From NCBI GenBank assembly GCA_022315425.1, contig JAIUPT010000039.1, forward strand, positions 1,054,001 to 1,118,000: 64,000 nucleotides of DNA, in the 5' to 3' direction. The stretch is from Pseudevernia furfuracea (taxonomy: Eukaryota; Ascomycota; Lecanoromycetes; Lecanorales; Parmeliaceae). The stretch's first letter is position 1. Every line of letters begins with the position of its first letter. The position numbers and the translations under genes were made by a program. Positions 43,191-55,260 of this stretch are shown piece by piece. The notes under the pieces were generated by a model, which was not told the origin of the DNA, searched no databases, and worked only from the letters and a program-made list of their open reading frames with translations.

Positions 43191-44786
43191 TTGTCTGCTA
43201 CGCGTGTGGCATCATTTGCGAGAGGAGAATGATAGTATTGTGAAGGTCACGCTATTCAAAGGATTCATGTTCTGGCAAGTGATGATAAGCGCAATGGGAA
43301 TAGGGAAAGGAAAGCTCGCTTGGATCGAGCCATGCGAGAAAGAAAGAGCTATAAGTGAACACAAACCAAGTGGTCAGCCTCGAACCTGTCTGCTGCACTC
43401 ATGGTTTTGCCTCGCCAGCTTAGTCATCATGAAGGATCGTTTAGCTTGTTTACAATGGTTGCAATTCTCTGTGGCTGTGCTGCGTGATGAGGCAGTGCCT
43501 AGATATTCAGGCTGAGCTGCGGCATCTTATGTGGGCGGTAACATGCGATGAGGGTTGCACCTAAAGCAGAGGCCATCAGCACCTCATGATCGCACTTCGC
43601 ACTTCGCTTTCTCCTATCTGCACCTGAGATTGAGCCCATAAAGTTTGGACGTCAAATTGATAAAGGTCGTATCATGTCTACATTCGCGACCGGAATTGCG
43701 CAAAGTCGGCATGAATATCTGGTCAGGACTGGGAGTCATCTTAATTGGAACAACCACAATGCCGGGGACTATGCAAGGGATCGTTATGGAAGATACTGGC
43801 GTCAATGTCTCATATTGCTCACAGAGGTGACCGTCGAAAGAATGGAGGGACTCGACAAGGATGTCATTAGCGGCTCTGACGATGAAGTAGCGTCATTCAA
43901 ATCAACATTGTCAAGCAAGCTGTCTATGATTGATGACATGTGAAGAGGAGTTCGAGAAGGGACCGCTACTGACTCATGGTCGACTATTCGCATTCCTTAG
44001 GGGGCCATTCTTGCACAAATTGCAGTGGCAGACTTTTCCTTACCTGATATGGCACAAGAGCATTGGCTAGCCAGAGGTTTCTTTGCGTGTTCGCTGGTTG
44101 CGAGATTCCTCTCGGTACACACTGCTGTCATGCAGCAGCGAACATCGGCAAATTGCAGACGGCGGTACCAAAACACGATCGTGGTTGCTAGCCAACCGGC
44201 TTGCAGATCATTGCAATGATGTACAATGCCTGAGAGTAAGCATCTTTCTCTGCGGCCTTTCTGGTACAATTCCCGTATACGATGCTTGAATACAGTTTGA
44301 TCCTTCTCCTCCCTGGTCTCAGGTTATACTTTGGGTCTGCGTGGAAGAACGGGCTAGATAGCGAAACAGGGCCGACAGACAATAGAAAGCATTTCATCGT
44401 GTTTTTGTATGTACTGGGATATGTATGTTGCATACGGAGTATAGATTGCCAGATTACTAGGACTTCGGTAGCACTTTTACCTTGGCAAAGCACTCTGTGA
44501 AGACTGATAATTATGCTGCTCAAAAGTACTGTATGCTTTTGTATATATGTTGTAAGCGGGGCATTTCTGATGGCTTGGCACGACAGCGGCATCCGGCAAC
44601 AGCCGTAATTTATGTACTATACTAAAACAAGGTAAGGATCACATGCCTACTAAAAATAGTGTTCATCATCGCTTTGTTGCGAAACACTTTTGCCTTCGTC
44701 TTGTCTGTAAAGTCCTTACTTCCTACATACAACCCTTATGACCCTCACCACTACTCTACTATCTCTTCCCCCTCTAAAAGGCAGCT
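43191..44786. other. Gene-poor stretch upstream of PAP2 gene
   Basis: About 1.6 kb. A plus-strand frame at 43674-43943 (starting MSTFATGIAQSRHEY) has protein-like composition but no recognised domain or partners, and could be a gene fragment. No other feature is supported. Confidence 0.4.
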
Positions 44787-46025
44787 ATGGCATCACTCAC
44801 CCATACATCCAAGCGACTCGCCCTCTCATACCTTCTTGACTGGATCGTCATCATGTTTGTTTTCCCTGCCATTCAACGCTTGAATCCTTACTGACTACCC
44901 TTTACAGTGGCATTGCAGCAGTTGGTGCGGGCTTCTGGAAGAAAAAACCGAACCACAGACCATTCTCCCCGGTCGACCCTGACATATCCTTCCCATACGT
45001 TGAACATGAAAAGATATCAACAGGCCTCCTAGTCACCATCGCATTGGTCATACCGGCTCTGATTACAGCTTTCGTGACGCTGGTATTTACCCCAAGGCTT
45101 GGGGTGTCACAGGGAACACCAAAGTCACGCATATGGAGAATGAAACTATGGGAGTGGAATACTGCTTGGATGGGTCTCGCGCTTGGTCTTGCGACGACCT
45201 TCTTCTTCACGGAAGGGCTCAAAAATCTGATTGGCAAACCAAGGCCAGACCTGCTATCAAGGTGCAACCTAGACCCTGCGACTGTGCAACAGTATGCGCT
45301 TGGTGGCGAAGGAAGCCAGCTACCACTGTGGAACTTGTTGATCTCTTCTACCGCTTGCAGGCAGCCGAGCGCTTCCAAGCTCAATGATGGATTCGCGAGC
45401 TTCCCAAGCGGCCACTCTTCTTGTAAGTCTGGTCATTGACCTATTACTTCAATGCTAATATCTGGCCTTAGTCTCGTGGGCCGGGATGTTCTACCTGACC
45501 CTTTTCCTTTGCTCCAAATTCTCCGTTACCATCCCTTATCTACTCCCATACACATACACGTCTTCAACACGAGACTTCAAAGGTTATGATCAGGATCTGC
45601 TTGACGGCGACTCCAATAATTCCAAACCCGATGTCTTCCCATCCACCAAAATCGCATCAGTACCCCCGCGCAAACAAGCAGCGGCCCCTCCGACGTATCT
45701 ATTCATCTTACCAATCATCTCTATCTCAATCCCCGCATACGTCGCGTCAACCCGCTTTTCGGATTTCAGGCATCATGGATTTGACATCATTTTCGGCTCG
45801 TTGATGGGAATTGTCATCTCTTACATTAGCTTCAGGATGTATCATTTGCCCATCAGACGAGGCGCTGGATGGAGCTGGGGGCCCAGAAGCGTGTCGAAGG
45901 CTTGGGGAATAGGAGTAGGCACCCAAGGATACACAGATGGCAATGGACCATTGACTAAGAAACACGATCTGGAGACCGGTAATAGACCAAGTAATTCGGC
46001 GTTGGTAAGCTCAAGTGAGCCTTGA
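44787..46025 (+). CDS. PAP2-superfamily lipid phosphate phosphatase (Dpp1/Lpp1-like)
   Basis: Three exons (44787-44854, 44908-45422, 45472-46025) encode about 378 residues. The three phosphatase signatures are all present: KNLIGKPRP (K-x6-RP), FPSGHSSFSW (PSGH, completed at the exon 2-3 junction) and TRFSDFRHHGFDI (normally S-R-x5-H-x3-D; here Thr precedes Arg). Membrane helices flank them (LVTIALVIPALITAFVTLVF; YLFILPIISISIPAYV). Known: yeast Dpp1 and Lpp1 dephosphorylate diacylglycerol pyrophosphate, phosphatidate and lysophosphatidate in vacuolar and Golgi membranes. A polar insert between the last two motifs and a C-terminal cytosolic tail (WSWGPRSVSKAWG) are usual in filamentous fungi. 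Confidence 0.95.
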
Positions 46026-49000
46026 TCTCGAAAGTGATTGAAAATAAAGTCGCCAAAATTCCGATTCGAAGGGTCTGGTACCATTTGAAGAAGCCACTTT
46101 TGCCGGCAAGAGCGCTGGCATCCAGTATCTTTGGGGAAATAGGTACCTGTTTACTACTAATTTTTTGTGGTAGTGTCCTCGAAAGACTGAAGTCAATTCA
46201 TTCACTCCAGTCCAAACTTGCAAATATGACTTCCATCACCGCTCTCATCTGTGACACCTTGCTCTTCGCTGCTGGGTTTGTCAGAGGGCTATCTTAGAAC
46301 GCCGAAATCCTCGCATCTGAGTAAGCCATGTTAGCCAATTCACGGATCGCAACCCAGGCACTCAGGTCCTTTCACAGATCTACAATCGTCAATCTCCGCA
46401 TCGATGGAGCAAACTCCACCATCTACGAAGCACCTATCTACTCCGGCCCCCGCAACATAACCACCAAATCCGGCGGCGCCCACCTCTGTGACAGCACCAA
46501 CGACGGCGCTTCCAACTTCTTTGCTGGTACATTCAATTCTGAGCTCGATGCTTCCTCATCACCAGCATCTTCACCATAATGCCTGGACTTGATACTGCCG
46601 CAAAATGGTTGGACTTTGAAAGTGCGCTTTGCATCTCCTTCGCGTAGAAATGTCTTATCGCCTTAGCAAGTAAAAGAAGCCAACTTACTTCTCATTATCT
46701 ATCATCTTCTGCTGCGCCTGCGGATTGATATACGAAATTAGCCCCACGGACCCTCCATCCAGGGTGCAGCCCATATATATATAGAGGCCACGACTATGCC
46801 ATGACTCGTCAGCTTAGCCACTGATTTTCTCGGATCATCTTGATTAGTCCACTGTGCTTGTGCCTTAGTGTCTATAAAAGTCGAGGAGTATGAGCTGGAA
46901 GGTCGTAATTTCGCCGGTCGGGCAGGTATCCTGGGAGACTACTTGCGCTTCGGCGAGACTAATCCCATGGTGTGGTGCCTCCGACCTCCAGTAGTTGCCC
47001 GCGGGAGCATCAGCAAGGGAGAAGGGTGGAATTGCGGTTGTCTTGCCTACCTTTTGTGGCGATTTGGACCAGTCAGAGGCCTGTATTTGAGGTTTGGAGC
47101 CTGAACCTTGTAGACGGTAGTTACTGCTATAAAGACCACCTCATAAGCGATACCCTACATTATTCCTAGTTGCGTCACCCGCATACAGCCTAATGCGGGA
47201 TACCAGCCAGTCAGCAGTGACACAAGGCACCCAAACCTGAGGCTCGTTGCATGAGGCTGCGAAGCTTCTCACTACACTAGGACCAAAAAATTTCTTCTAC
47301 TCAGTACCAATCGGGTACGTGCACTATAACTCGAGGCTCACTTACGATTACAACAGCACTTACTCACTCAAACGTCGCAAAGCAAAATCTGACCAGGGAC
47401 TTCAAAGGATTGCAGCAACTACATAGCAATAAATCGTACCCATCAGAGCTCAATATGATGTGCGAAGAGGGTCAACGTGATAGGAAGCTACGTATGGTGA
47501 GTCCTCTTGTTCGAAATACCTCTAGAGCGTGCGAACTCCAGCTTAGGATCGAGACATCGTCCAAAATCCAGCCAGTATCAAAACCTTGGCACTGGCTTCA
47601 TGCAACACGGTTCACCCATCTTCGACATACGACACACTATTATTCAAAGAAGCCTTGTCCAAAGCTTACGCTCCTGGGTACGGCAGAAACGGTGACCCGG
47701 ACTCAAAGAATCTCCGTCACTACTGGCGCGATTGAGGGTTTGCTGAGCTCCATCATGGGCTTCGTAGATCCAGGCGATGGGGTGATTCCTTATGGAACCA
47801 GTCTTTCGACTCGGAGGCCACGAAAAGCTTGGACACTTCATCTCCTAGCCCACGGGATTCGCAGACATGTGTATTTGTCGGTTTGGGGGGGTGGGCTTGT
47901 TCGCTACATTCCAATTCATCCACCAGTAGGAGCAGACTCAGCTACAACCTCGGGCGATGGATGGGCTTTGGATATCCAGGAATCGGAGGATGCCAGGCTT
48001 TGGGCTGGCAATGGATACTTTTTTCGAGAGCTGGCCGGTTTGCAAATACACCGAGGGATTGCGCCGCTATCAATGCCAGGACATTGATTCTTCAGATTAT
48101 CCCTCTCCAGGAAGCCAGAGCCGGGGTTGGGAACTCCGCCTCCCAGCCTCTGCCAGCCAGCCTTTCTGGCATGCGCTGGCAGTTTGAAAGATATGACTGC
48201 CTATACGAAAGCGTCTCGAATACGAGAGGAAGGATTTCGTTCCCCCGTGGCTCCCGGTTAAAGGATGAGAGATTCTGTAAGGAAAAGAAACGCAGAGAAG
48301 ATTCGTCCGCCAGGAGGCGCAGCCTTGGCTGTGGGCTGATGAAGGATGCGCTAAGCGGGGAACCTCGCATATGCTAGTCCTTTGTGCGACATGGACTCGT
48401 CATTATGAACTGCACAGCTGACAGCCCGAGACCCGTCAAACTGTGCTCAGGGGCTCGCTCAAATCGTCGTCCGGTCCGTCAGTTCAAGTCAATAACTGGC
48501 CGCTGTCAAAGTAGCCCGCCCAGTCACTACTGTACGACAAACTTCACCTCGACCTTACGTCTTCAAAGTGGCGTCAAAACCCTTTCCACAGTCATAGAGT
48601 CAATAGATCGCATCATCTCGCGCGATAATTGCGCGCTTACGAATGTCATTGTCATATGTGATTATGCCATTGAGACAATCAACTCAAACTCTGGACCTTT
48701 TGATGCTCACTGAGGTTTAACCCTAAATTACTAAGCACGGCCACAGTTCGTCCGAAGCTCACGTTCTACGAGGTCGATTAATACGCCGCACGGAGTCCAC
48801 AACTATCCGGGCCGTGCAACCTTTGTTCGCCTTGGAGCATTTGCATCCTTCAAGAGTCAACACACGTTTCACAAACAACACGATAAGAGTCTTTCTCGTG
48901 TCGCTAACTCATCAAGGGAACAGCCGGACTCAGCCCACAGGGCCAGGTAGGCTTCTCAGGTAGGCTTATCTTCGAACAGATGTCTCTTTCTGTCCAGCTT

Positions 49001-49234
49001 TGCGGCAAGGACCGAAGGAAAGAAGCTTCTTTTGCCTATGAATAGATCTCATTGAAACTGGGGGCCGCGGAATCCCGGGTCATTTCATAAAGGGTAAGGT
49101 ATATGCCCACGCCATTTCCCAATTTCCTTACTTGAATTTCTGCCTTTTTCCCTTTTTCAAGGACTGTCAATTTTGCTTGCGACGCACTAGAGCACCTTCC
49201 AGTCGAACAGTTGTCGCTGCATTATTCATCTATC
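46026..49234. other. Gene-poor 3.2 kb with one gene fragment
   Basis: Nothing is supported as an intact gene. A plus-strand piece at 46328-46579 (listed separately) is protein-like. Open frames at 46868-47104, 47410-48087 and 47829-48377 have no recognised domain and mutually overlap. A (TA)n-like short tract lies near 46775. Confidence 0.45.
46328..46579 (+). pseudogene. Fragment of a secreted-protein gene
   Basis: The 83-residue frame contains VNLRIDGANSTIYEAPIYSG and NITTKSGGAHLCD, which resemble the start of a fungal secreted domain (beta strand, then E-x-P-I-x-x-x-x-x-N-I-T-T-x-S-G-G-x-H-x-C-D; from memory). It has no signal peptide in frame and stops after about 60 matching residues, so it is likely a truncated copy. 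Confidence 0.3.
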
Positions 49235-50528
49235 ATGTCTTTGAACTTTTCTGGAATAAATGTCACACAGACTGTGGACACTGCCGAAGACACCTGCAAA
49301 GTACCACCCTTCTTCAGTACGTTCCCCCTGAAATGGAATGTGGGAACATTGCTAACGGGAAGATCAGATGTGACTGAGCCCTATGCAGGCGGATATACTT
49401 ACCATCAAATCATTCTCATCATTTCTGCTGTGGCCACTACCCTATGCCTCATATTCTCCGTCTCGCTAGCGAGCGTACATTTATCCAACTGGGTGAGACC
49501 GAAAGAGCAGAAACAGTAAATATTTCCATGACCTCTAAGCCATCCTCGCTAATTCTGTTTGTCCCACAGGCTAGTTCGAATAATCATCTTCCCTCCAATA
49601 TCCGCCGGCTTTAGTCTATTTTCCGTCTGGTTCTACGACGCCTCATGGATCTTAGAACCTTTTCCCGAGCTTTACGAATGCTTCGCTCTTGTCGCAATGT
49701 TCTACCTCCTCGTCCTCTACGTCGCACCGCATGAAGCCCACCGGGACCTCTTCTTCATGAACCTCCAACGCTACGGCGTTCTCAAAAACAAACCCAAGCA
49801 CGACAGGGGAAGCTTGCGCTGGTTCAAAGTAAGTCTCTCAAATAACCTATCATCTTCTCCCTCCAACAAATACTTCTTCCGCGCGACTGACCGACTCCGC
49901 CCCAAAGATGATCTGGGTCATGGTCTTCCAGATCCTCCCCGCCAAACTGGCCCTCAACCTCGCCGTCTGGATCCTCGGCGCCGTCATGTGTCCCCTCAAG
50001 TACAAACTCTCGAGATCCGCCACCGCCCTCAGCGTCATCGAATCCCTCGCCACGTCCCTCTGCGTCCTCGGCATCGTCTGGTTCGCCCGCCGCATGGCGC
50101 CCGAATTGAAACAGCACCAGGTCGTCTACAAACTCATCTCCTTCAAGGGCATCGTCGGCATCACCCTCACCCAAGCCCCCGTCTTCCAGCTCTTCGCCCA
50201 GTACCAGTGGTTCCACCGTACGCCGTACGTGTCCGTCTTCGACTTCGCGGTCGGCACCCCCGCCTTCATGACGTGTGTCGAGATGTTCGCCGTCTCCGTC
50301 GTCTTTTTGTGGAGTTTTTCCGCGGAACAGTATTTGGAGTTGTCGGTTTCGTTGCCGAGGACGAGGAGTCTGGGGGGCGCGTTTGTGGAGGTTTTGGACA
50401 TCAGGGATATCTTCCAGGGGATCTGGTACATGTGTAAGATTGCGTTTTGCTGCGGGGGCGGATCCAGGGGCGTTGGGGATGGGGGGAAAGAGGCGGATTT
50501 GGAGAGTGATACGGTGGAAATGATCTGA
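49235..50528 (+). CDS. Organic solute transporter Ost-alpha/TMEM184-family membrane protein
   Basis: Three exons (49235-49515, 49570-49828, 49908-50528) encode about 386 residues. Seven hydrophobic segments are visible, including YHQIILIISAVATTLCLIFS, IIIFPPISAGFSLFSVWFYD and FKGIVGITLTQAPVFQLFAQ. The family motifs R-I-I-x-x-P-x-x-S (after helix 1), ALVAMFYLL and the K-x-V-x-F-like SFKGIVG before helix 5 match the Solute_trans_a family (PF03619). In fungi these proteins sit in vacuolar or plasma membranes and are uncharacterised; animal relatives form the bile-acid Ost-alpha/beta exporter. The C-terminus is cytosolic, Gly-rich and acidic. Splice joins are canonical and keep the helices intact. 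Confidence 0.92.
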
Positions 50529-51314
50529 AGGATCCTTGCCATGGTAGCTTGGTGTTCGGCGCGGGGAAATGGCTGGGGATGGAATCAGGCAGAGAGACCT
50601 GGCCGCGGTGGCGCTCCTGACTCTGCCTTTCAACGAACTGCTATTTGTTTTGGGACGCGAGGATAGCGATAAAGAACATGAAGAGGGGGATCTGCTGACC
50701 GGCGCTGTCTTGAAAAACGCGCTTGGCTAGGAGGCTTATTTTTCTTCCTAATGAGATGAGGGCACAACATGCGTTGGAGGCTACGCTTGAGGAGCGAGCG
50801 AGCGAGAGAACGTGAGAGGTGGGAGATGACTCTACCTACGTGGGTGGTACCTATAAAATGTGATGCGTCCGTGCGCTGCGTAATCTACATTGCGCTCAAA
50901 GCGGAGGCGAGAGGAGAGGAGAATCGAGGTGAGCTGGACGGTCCAAGTACCGAGACTCCCAGGAAGAGAGAGAGAGACTTGTACCCTGCCGATTCCTTCA
51001 GAGAGCATCATCAGCGTTTATGACTCTTAGTAGTACTCAATTCTTGCGTTGTTCATCCCCCCCTCCCCCCCACACACTATAACTTCGAGCCCCCCGCTCT
51101 GACCATTCCCCGCGAGTGGCGATGTCGCACTGAGAATTGGGGGGCTGTTGGTTATGCTACTTATCCTATCTATCAAGTAAAGCGACGTTAAAGCCTCCTT
51201 GGGATCTAGACGCTCTTCATATTGAAACGAATGATCTCATCGGGGTGCTGCACATCTGATCTGGTATCTGGACACAAGGGTGTTACGCGGAGAGTGGAGT
51301 CTTTTTCGCCCAAA

Positions 51315-51358
51315 GGTCGGAATCATCGTGCTTCAATTCTTTAAAAGGCTATCAATGA
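51315..51358 (+). repeat. 44-bp direct repeat, copy A
   Basis: The stretch from ggtcggaatcatcgtgctt to the end of ttaaaaggctatcaatga recurs at 52182-52225 with one mismatch, 867 bases downstream in the same orientation. Similarity fades gradually to the right, suggesting an old duplication or two members of a dispersed repeat. Confidence 0.85.
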
Positions 51359-52181
51359 GTAAGTCTTCTGGATGTGCTCCTACTTCACCTCGCCTGCCGG
51401 GGGCTTCAGCACTTCGCTGCCCACCTTAGATGAAGAAATTTCAATGTATCCTCTTCACCGTTCCGATGCTACATATCCCGACTGTCAAAATGCTCCACGA
51501 TATCATATCACAGTGCCACCGTGCAACGGGCAACACAGTTGGCGTCCTCGAGGAGAAGTTTGGCCGCGCGTCTTTTGTTGAGTCGGGAATCCATGAGTGT
51601 GTAGCCCGAGCTTTATTTCCATCAGATGGTCCCTGGAGTCTCTCCGCCTTTTCGTGTTTCTTCGATCTCTTCCAGCCCTTTTTTCTGTCCAGGCTCAAAG
51701 CATCACCTCTGAGAAACACCCGCGGGACTTTGCAGTGTGGGCTGAGCTGTATGTGATGCTACCCTCGGGTCTCGGGGGACTGCGGGATTTTGCAGTGCGA
51801 GAAAGTTCGAGGTGGTAGATGAGGCGGTGGTAGGTGCTGCGTGCGAGGCTGCGAATAGCAGGCTTCACCTCACGTACCTCAGTCGAAGCTAGCTACTCTG
51901 GCACTAGCGTATCCTGCGATTGTGAGTTTCCATTGGTACTGTCAAGATAGTAAAAATTATCAGAGACAAGGCGCAGTGAGGCAGTGGGGCTTGTGCGATT
52001 CCAAGCAGGTTTATGCAGGTCGTACGTTGCTTGTCACCTTTTGCTGCCATTTGATAGGTCGCCGGCTGGCAAGTTTGCCGTCGCTCCGCTCACTTATTTT
52101 GCAGCCTTGTGAGCTCAGCAGGCTCGCGTCACCCATTCCCCGCTGGATATCATCGTGTAGTTCATCAGTAACTCACTCCGT

Positions 52182-52225
52182 GGTCGGAATCATCGTGCTT
52201 CACTTCTTTAAAAGGCTATCAATGA
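52182..52225 (+). repeat. 44-bp direct repeat, copy B
   Basis: Second copy of the repeat at 51315-51358, one mismatch. In this copy the frame runs on into an open stretch to 52383, but no protein family is recognised. Confidence 0.85.
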
Positions 52226-52734
52226 ATCATCCTTTCGAGATGCACCCATCTACTCTCCCACCTGATTCAAGAAGCGATGAGGACCAGCGTCCCCAATGCT
52301 GGAAAGACGTCGAGGCTGAGACTGGCTTCGTGTGGAGAATCCTCGAGATTCTGGGGACCAAGAGGTTATCGTGCTTGCAGTGAAAGGTCGCCAATCGACG
52401 CCATGAGTGAATTATCTAGCTCATAGACCAAACCAATATCATCGAACTCTGGTCAAGCTCATTATCGTCGCGCATACGCTAGCGCAAAGCTGAGCTGATC
52501 GAAGTGCCGGGGTTCTAAATATCTGTCGACCCTTCGCACTTGATAATTCTCTCTCTTCTAACCCAACCCATCCTCTGGTTTGTCGCTTGTGATACTTGAC
52601 TTGGGTACTAAATATATGTTGTGACCATTCAAGGCAAGAGGGCTAGAGCCCCAATCTTCTAGTCGTTCAACGGTATATTATTTAGGGTCCTAACCTTGTG
52701 AATCCAAGGCAGTCGAATATCCGTCGCATCTTCA

Positions 52735-55260
52735 ATGGACCCTCTCTCGGTAGGCGCAAGCGTTATTGCGGTCTTTGGCGCTACTGGGAAGGTCATCAAA
52801 GGGATTCACCGCCTCAAAGCATTACGAGACGCGCCACGGGAATTGGACGACCTCATCGCGGAGATATCTCAACTTGAGATCATTTTACAAGCTGTCCGGA
52901 AGGCTTGTCAAAGTTCTGGGTCTGAGCTGGGGAGTCTGCTTGAGACGGCTCAGAACATCCTAGTCGACTTCGAGTCACATATTGAGTATAGATTGACAGA
53001 GGCAGGAAGCAGCAACAAAGTCGACCGCTGGCAATGGACTCGTGATTCAAAGAATGTGGAGCGACTGCGGAGAAAATTGCGAGATGTCACAGCCAACCTA
53101 GTGGCACTTGTAAACGTCAGCACTAAGTATGTTTGACACTCGATTTTCTGCACTGTTGTTGCAAGGGTGATGTTATCAATCGCTAAACTTTCTCAAAAGT
53201 ACGAGCTTAGATCAAGTATCTCAACTCACAAACCAAATGCTTTCCGAGCATCGACAATTGAGCGATAAGATACTTCCTGCTGTCGCCCTTCTATTCCAGC
53301 GTCTGGAAGAGTCCCCATCTAATCGAGCGGCTCTGACTGGATCGCTGGGTAACGTTCGACAGCTTACCCTTGAACCAGCTTCTCAAGTAAACCATAATTC
53401 GGCGAACTTTCCCGACTGTACATCACTCCAAATGGACCAGACTGCGTCCAAGCTCCATCTTCGAAACGGACTCCGTATTGGCAAAACCCAGACACTCAAC
53501 ATCTGTGACACAGATTGCATCTGCAAATGTCATGTTCGGAGACAACTCAATGCTCCAGGAATTCTCTCGAAAGTCTTAGGCCACGGCTACATCCAGACAG
53601 CTGGTCCTTCAATGCTTGGAACTCAGTGTGATACCGATTCATGCAAAGCTCGTGCTGCCCCACGTCTATCAGTACAGTATTTTTTGCCGAAATGGTTGGT
53701 ATCTCGTATGATACTCATGTTGTTCACATCACAACCAGGTTGCAGTCCGGAACTCTTGCTTAGAGTACCTCGAGTTGTAGATCGAAGAAGCAACGATGCT
53801 TTTCTCGCTATTCGATGGGGTGATGCCAAAGATTTGAAAGCTGCCATTAGGAATGGGAGCTGTACGCCATATGATGTCGACCAAAATGGAGATACTCTTC
53901 TCACAGTAAGTATGGCCTACAAACCTTCAATCTCGTAGGAATCTGTTAACAACCTCAATTGTTCAGATTGCCACGCGATCAATGATTTGGGAGATATTAC
54001 TTTGTCTTTCAAGTTACGGCGAGTTCTGCAACCCATCATCTGTCGCGCCTTCGGCTGAGGATAATATATGGAGAAACCTTATCCTCGACCCACGCAATCC
54101 CTCTGGAATCAGTCTTAATTGGCAAGTTACATTGCTGACTGAACTCTTCCCCTTGATCGAATGGGAACTCTATGTAGAAAGGCAAAGATTCACAAAGTTG
54201 CATCAGATTGTGTGTGGACTGAGTGGCCTTTCCTTGGAAATTGAGCTGCAACATTCAACTGCTATCAACAAGCTAGACAGAGATTGTCGAAGTGCATTAT
54301 GGTACGCACTGAAACATCGAAGATTCGACTATGGTCGTATACTACTAGAGCAAGGTGCGGATCCGAACATTGGTGATCCACCTATTTGGGCGCTTGCATG
54401 GGGGGTATATACCGACAGTGCCACTGAAGTGCTCCTCGACTTCGGTCCAACTCGCAGCTACACTTTCACTTTATCTGACGACTTGGAGGGATGGCCTAAC
54501 TTCGTTTCAGGTGTAAGGCTTGTGAACATGGACGAAATGCTGGTTAGGCATGGCTTTGACGTCAACCACCGCTCGCAACGGCATGGTGTCGAGGATGTGA
54601 CTATACTCATGAGTGTGGCTTGGAACGACAAACCAGACCGTGTAGAACTATTGATCAAACTTGGCGCTGATATTGAGGCTACTGACGAGGAAGGGAAGAC
54701 TGCATTAATGTATGCTGCTTGTGGGTCTTCCCACGGGGCTTTTGATAGCCTTGCTCGCGCAGGCGCACGCATTGATTCAAAGACCTTCGGAGGCAGCACT
54801 ATTTTACACCTTGCCATCACCGAGACGACCTCAAATGCTAGTGTGACTGCATTCTCCAGCGTCTGCAATGTCCCCAGCTTTTGCGAGGTTGTGCGGGATG
54901 CAGACCTCACCAACATAGACTTTGGACGCAAAAGATGAAGATGGGCATAGGGCTTTTGACCTCTTACGGATAAGAAATGGGCCCCACTGGAATGAATACT
55001 GCCAAAGCAAGGGTATTCAAACACATTGGTGGCTCGACTATGATGAAGAAGATTCGGAAGAGATGGAAAGGAAAGGTTCGTTTAGTCATGAAGAAGACCT
55101 GGAGAACGAGATCAAGGCCATCTGTGCTTTGGAAAAATTGCTGCATTATATCCAAGAGGTCCAAGGCGTTTTGGAGGCAGACCAATATCCACCTTTAGCG
55201 GAATATCTCAGCCGCGACGCTGAAGATGAAGTAGTCCCAGGGGCGTGGCCTGCGTACTAA
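52735..55260 (+). CDS. Ankyrin-repeat protein with fungal STAND-like N-terminal domain
   Basis: Four exons (52735-53126, 53200-53905, 53967-54860, 54919-55260) encode about 777 residues. The N-terminus (MDPLSVGASVIAVFGATGKV, then ELDDLIAEISQLEIILQAVR) is the helical domain that opens many fungal NACHT/ankyrin and other STAND-type proteins. No P-loop follows. The middle holds a cysteine-rich patch (CDTDCICKCHVRRQL). Ankyrin-like repeats come after: TLLTIATRS, LWYALKHRRFDYGRILLEQG, ALMYAACGSSHGAFDSLARA and GSTILHLAITE. The end is acidic and charged (LENEIKAICALEKLLHYIQE). The third intron is the least certain; without it the frame stops at 54938. It looks like a receptor- or scaffold-type protein of the fungal non-self-recognition repertoire lacking an NTPase. 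Function unknown. Confidence 0.78.

Larger units (their letters stand above)
50529..52734. other. Gene-poor stretch with a dispersed direct repeat
   Basis: About 2.2 kb without a supported gene. Open frames (51430-51756, 51922-52383) show no domain. A 44-bp direct repeat occurs twice (listed separately). Short C-rich tracts lie near 51057-51075. Confidence 0.45.

Noticed and set aside
49824..50633. 269-codon minus-strand frame antisense to the Ost-alpha-like gene
   Set aside because: Charged low-complexity shadow; the plus strand has spliced, family-matching helices.
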